DNA from: Verrucomicrobiota bacterium
GTDB lineage: Bacteria > Verrucomicrobiota > Verrucomicrobiia > Opitutales > Opitutaceae
Direction: 5' to 3'
Assembly (NCBI GenBank): GCA_030832235.1
Contig: JAURJO010000360.1
Coordinates: 1-7,088, forward strand
DNA length: 7,088 bases
Below are positions 6,571 to 7,088 of the stretch, piece by piece (positions within the stretch are counted from its first letter, which is position 1; each line of letters opens with the position of its first letter). Made by a program: the position numbers and the translations under genes. The notes beneath the pieces were generated by a model, which was not told the DNA's origin, did no database searches, and saw nothing but the letters and a program-made list of their open reading frames with translations.

Positions 6571-6936
6571 TCAGCGCCGCCGCCGCGCCGAGGGCCGCCA
6601 CTCGGCGGTGACGCGGGAGGAAAATCCGCCGCGCGCCTTCCAGTCGGCGATGATGGTGAGCGAGCGCGGCTTAAGCGCGGCACCGAGGTCGTCGCAGATG
6701 CGATTGGTCGCGGCCTCGAAAAAGATCCCCTCGTTGCGGTAGGCGTGAAAGTAGAGCTTGAGCGACTTCAGTTCCACGCAGGCCTTGTCGGCCACGTAAC
6801 GCACGGTGATGTGCGCGAAATCGGGATGCCCCGTCATCGGGCACACCGAGGTGAACTCGTGGTGCGTGTGCTCGATGACATAGTCGCGCCCCGGCGCGGG
6901 ATTGGGAAAGGTCTCGAGGATCTTCGGATCGGCCAT
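6571..6936 (-). CDS. queF: NADPH-dependent 7-cyano-7-deazaguanine reductase QueF (type I)
   Basis: A 121-residue enzyme that reduces the nitrile of preQ0 to the amine of preQ1 using NADPH, a step in making queuosine for tRNA wobble positions. It is the short, single-domain type (B. subtilis-like, T-fold). Landmarks are the catalytic Cys32 in TSVCPMTGHPDF, Asp39, the NADPH-binding QueF motif ELKSLKLYFHAYR (55-67) and substrate-binding Glu74 in GIFFEAATNRICDDL. The Cys-to-Asp (7) and Cys-to-Glu (42) spacings equal those of B. subtilis Cys55, Asp62 and Glu97. The ATG at 6936 gives the usual beginning before LETFPNPAPGRDYVI; an in-frame GTG at 6951 would add five residues. The protein ends in a basic SARRRR tail. 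No other queuosine gene and no recognisable preQ1 riboswitch was seen upstream. Confidence 0.94.
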   Translation of the reverse strand: MADPKILETFPNPAPGRDYVIEHTHHEFTSVCPMTGHPDFAHITVRYVADKACVELKSLKLYFHAYRNEGIFFEAATNRICDDLGAALKPRSLTIIADWKARGGFSSRVTAEWRPSARRRR

Positions 6937-7019
6937 GCCCGCATCACACACGGCAAAGCGGCTCGACGGGAAACCAAAAAACGATGGGCGAGCCCGCGAA
7001 TCTTGTACGAAGGCGGGGG

Positions 7020-7026
7020 GGAGGAG
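7020..7026 (+). promoter_or_regulatory. Strong Shine-Dalgarno before the gene entering the right edge
   Basis: GGAGGAG follows a run of G bases and ends nine bases before the ATG at 7036. It is the best ribosome binding site in the window and the main reason for calling a gene start there. Confidence 0.5.
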
Positions 7027-7035
7027 AAAGCGGGC

Positions 7036-7088
7036 ATGGCCTTCGGCGGGTATGCGTTGCGGGCATTTTCCGCGGCGGGCGGCCGCGG
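7036..7088 (+). CDS. Start of a possible gene, cut by the window edge
   Basis: An ATG with a strong Shine-Dalgarno opens a frame that stays free of stops for 17 codons to the end of the window (MAFGGYALRAFSAAGGR). It would be divergent from queF, with 99 bases between the two starts, which leaves room for promoters in both directions. The visible peptide is too short to recognise and could be the beginning of an export signal or of a cytoplasmic protein. The call rests on the ribosome binding site and spacing alone. Confidence 0.45.
   Translation, partial: MAFGGYALRAFSAAGGR

Noticed and set aside
6834..7037. A 67-codon minus-strand frame overlapping the queF start
   Set aside because: It overlaps queF in another frame, lacks a ribosome binding site and resembles no known protein.

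Overview
This 7.1 kb, GC-rich window looks like ordinary bacterial chromosome. I think a Verrucomicrobiota (Opitutales-like) or other PVC-group source is most likely. The basis is the iduronate-2-sulfatase-type sulfatase, the style of the exonuclease and phosphatase, and the scarcity of Shine-Dalgarno sequences. This is a judgement from protein flavour, not a database result.

Layout from left to right: the 3' part of a sulfatase gene (+, cut by the window edge); a DUF4143-type AAA ATPase (-); an ABC-F ATPase of the Uup type (-); a WecG/TagA/CpsF-family glycosyltransferase (+); a DEDDh-type 3'-5' exonuclease (-); a HisN-type inositol-monophosphatase-family phosphatase (+); the queuosine enzyme QueF (-); and the first 17 codons of a possible further gene (+). 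Coding density is high and no gap exceeds about 165 bases.

Strands alternate almost gene by gene, so most genes must be transcribed alone. Only uup and the ATPase run in tandem, 160 bases apart, and the ATPase has its own promoter-like sequence. The genes belong to unrelated processes: sulfated glycan breakdown, ribosome or DNA-associated ABC-F activity, cell-surface polysaccharide synthesis, DNA or RNA trimming, histidine biosynthesis and tRNA modification. I see no joint pathway, defence island, CRISPR array, tRNA, rRNA or insertion sequence.

The points most worth a second look are two perfect hairpins in the uup leader, and the exonuclease, which ends in a sliding-clamp-binding-like QTELF and has Glu where the Exo II motif normally has Asp. 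The AT-rich palindrome abutting the ATPase start codon is a weaker third. I found no convincing undescribed multi-gene system.
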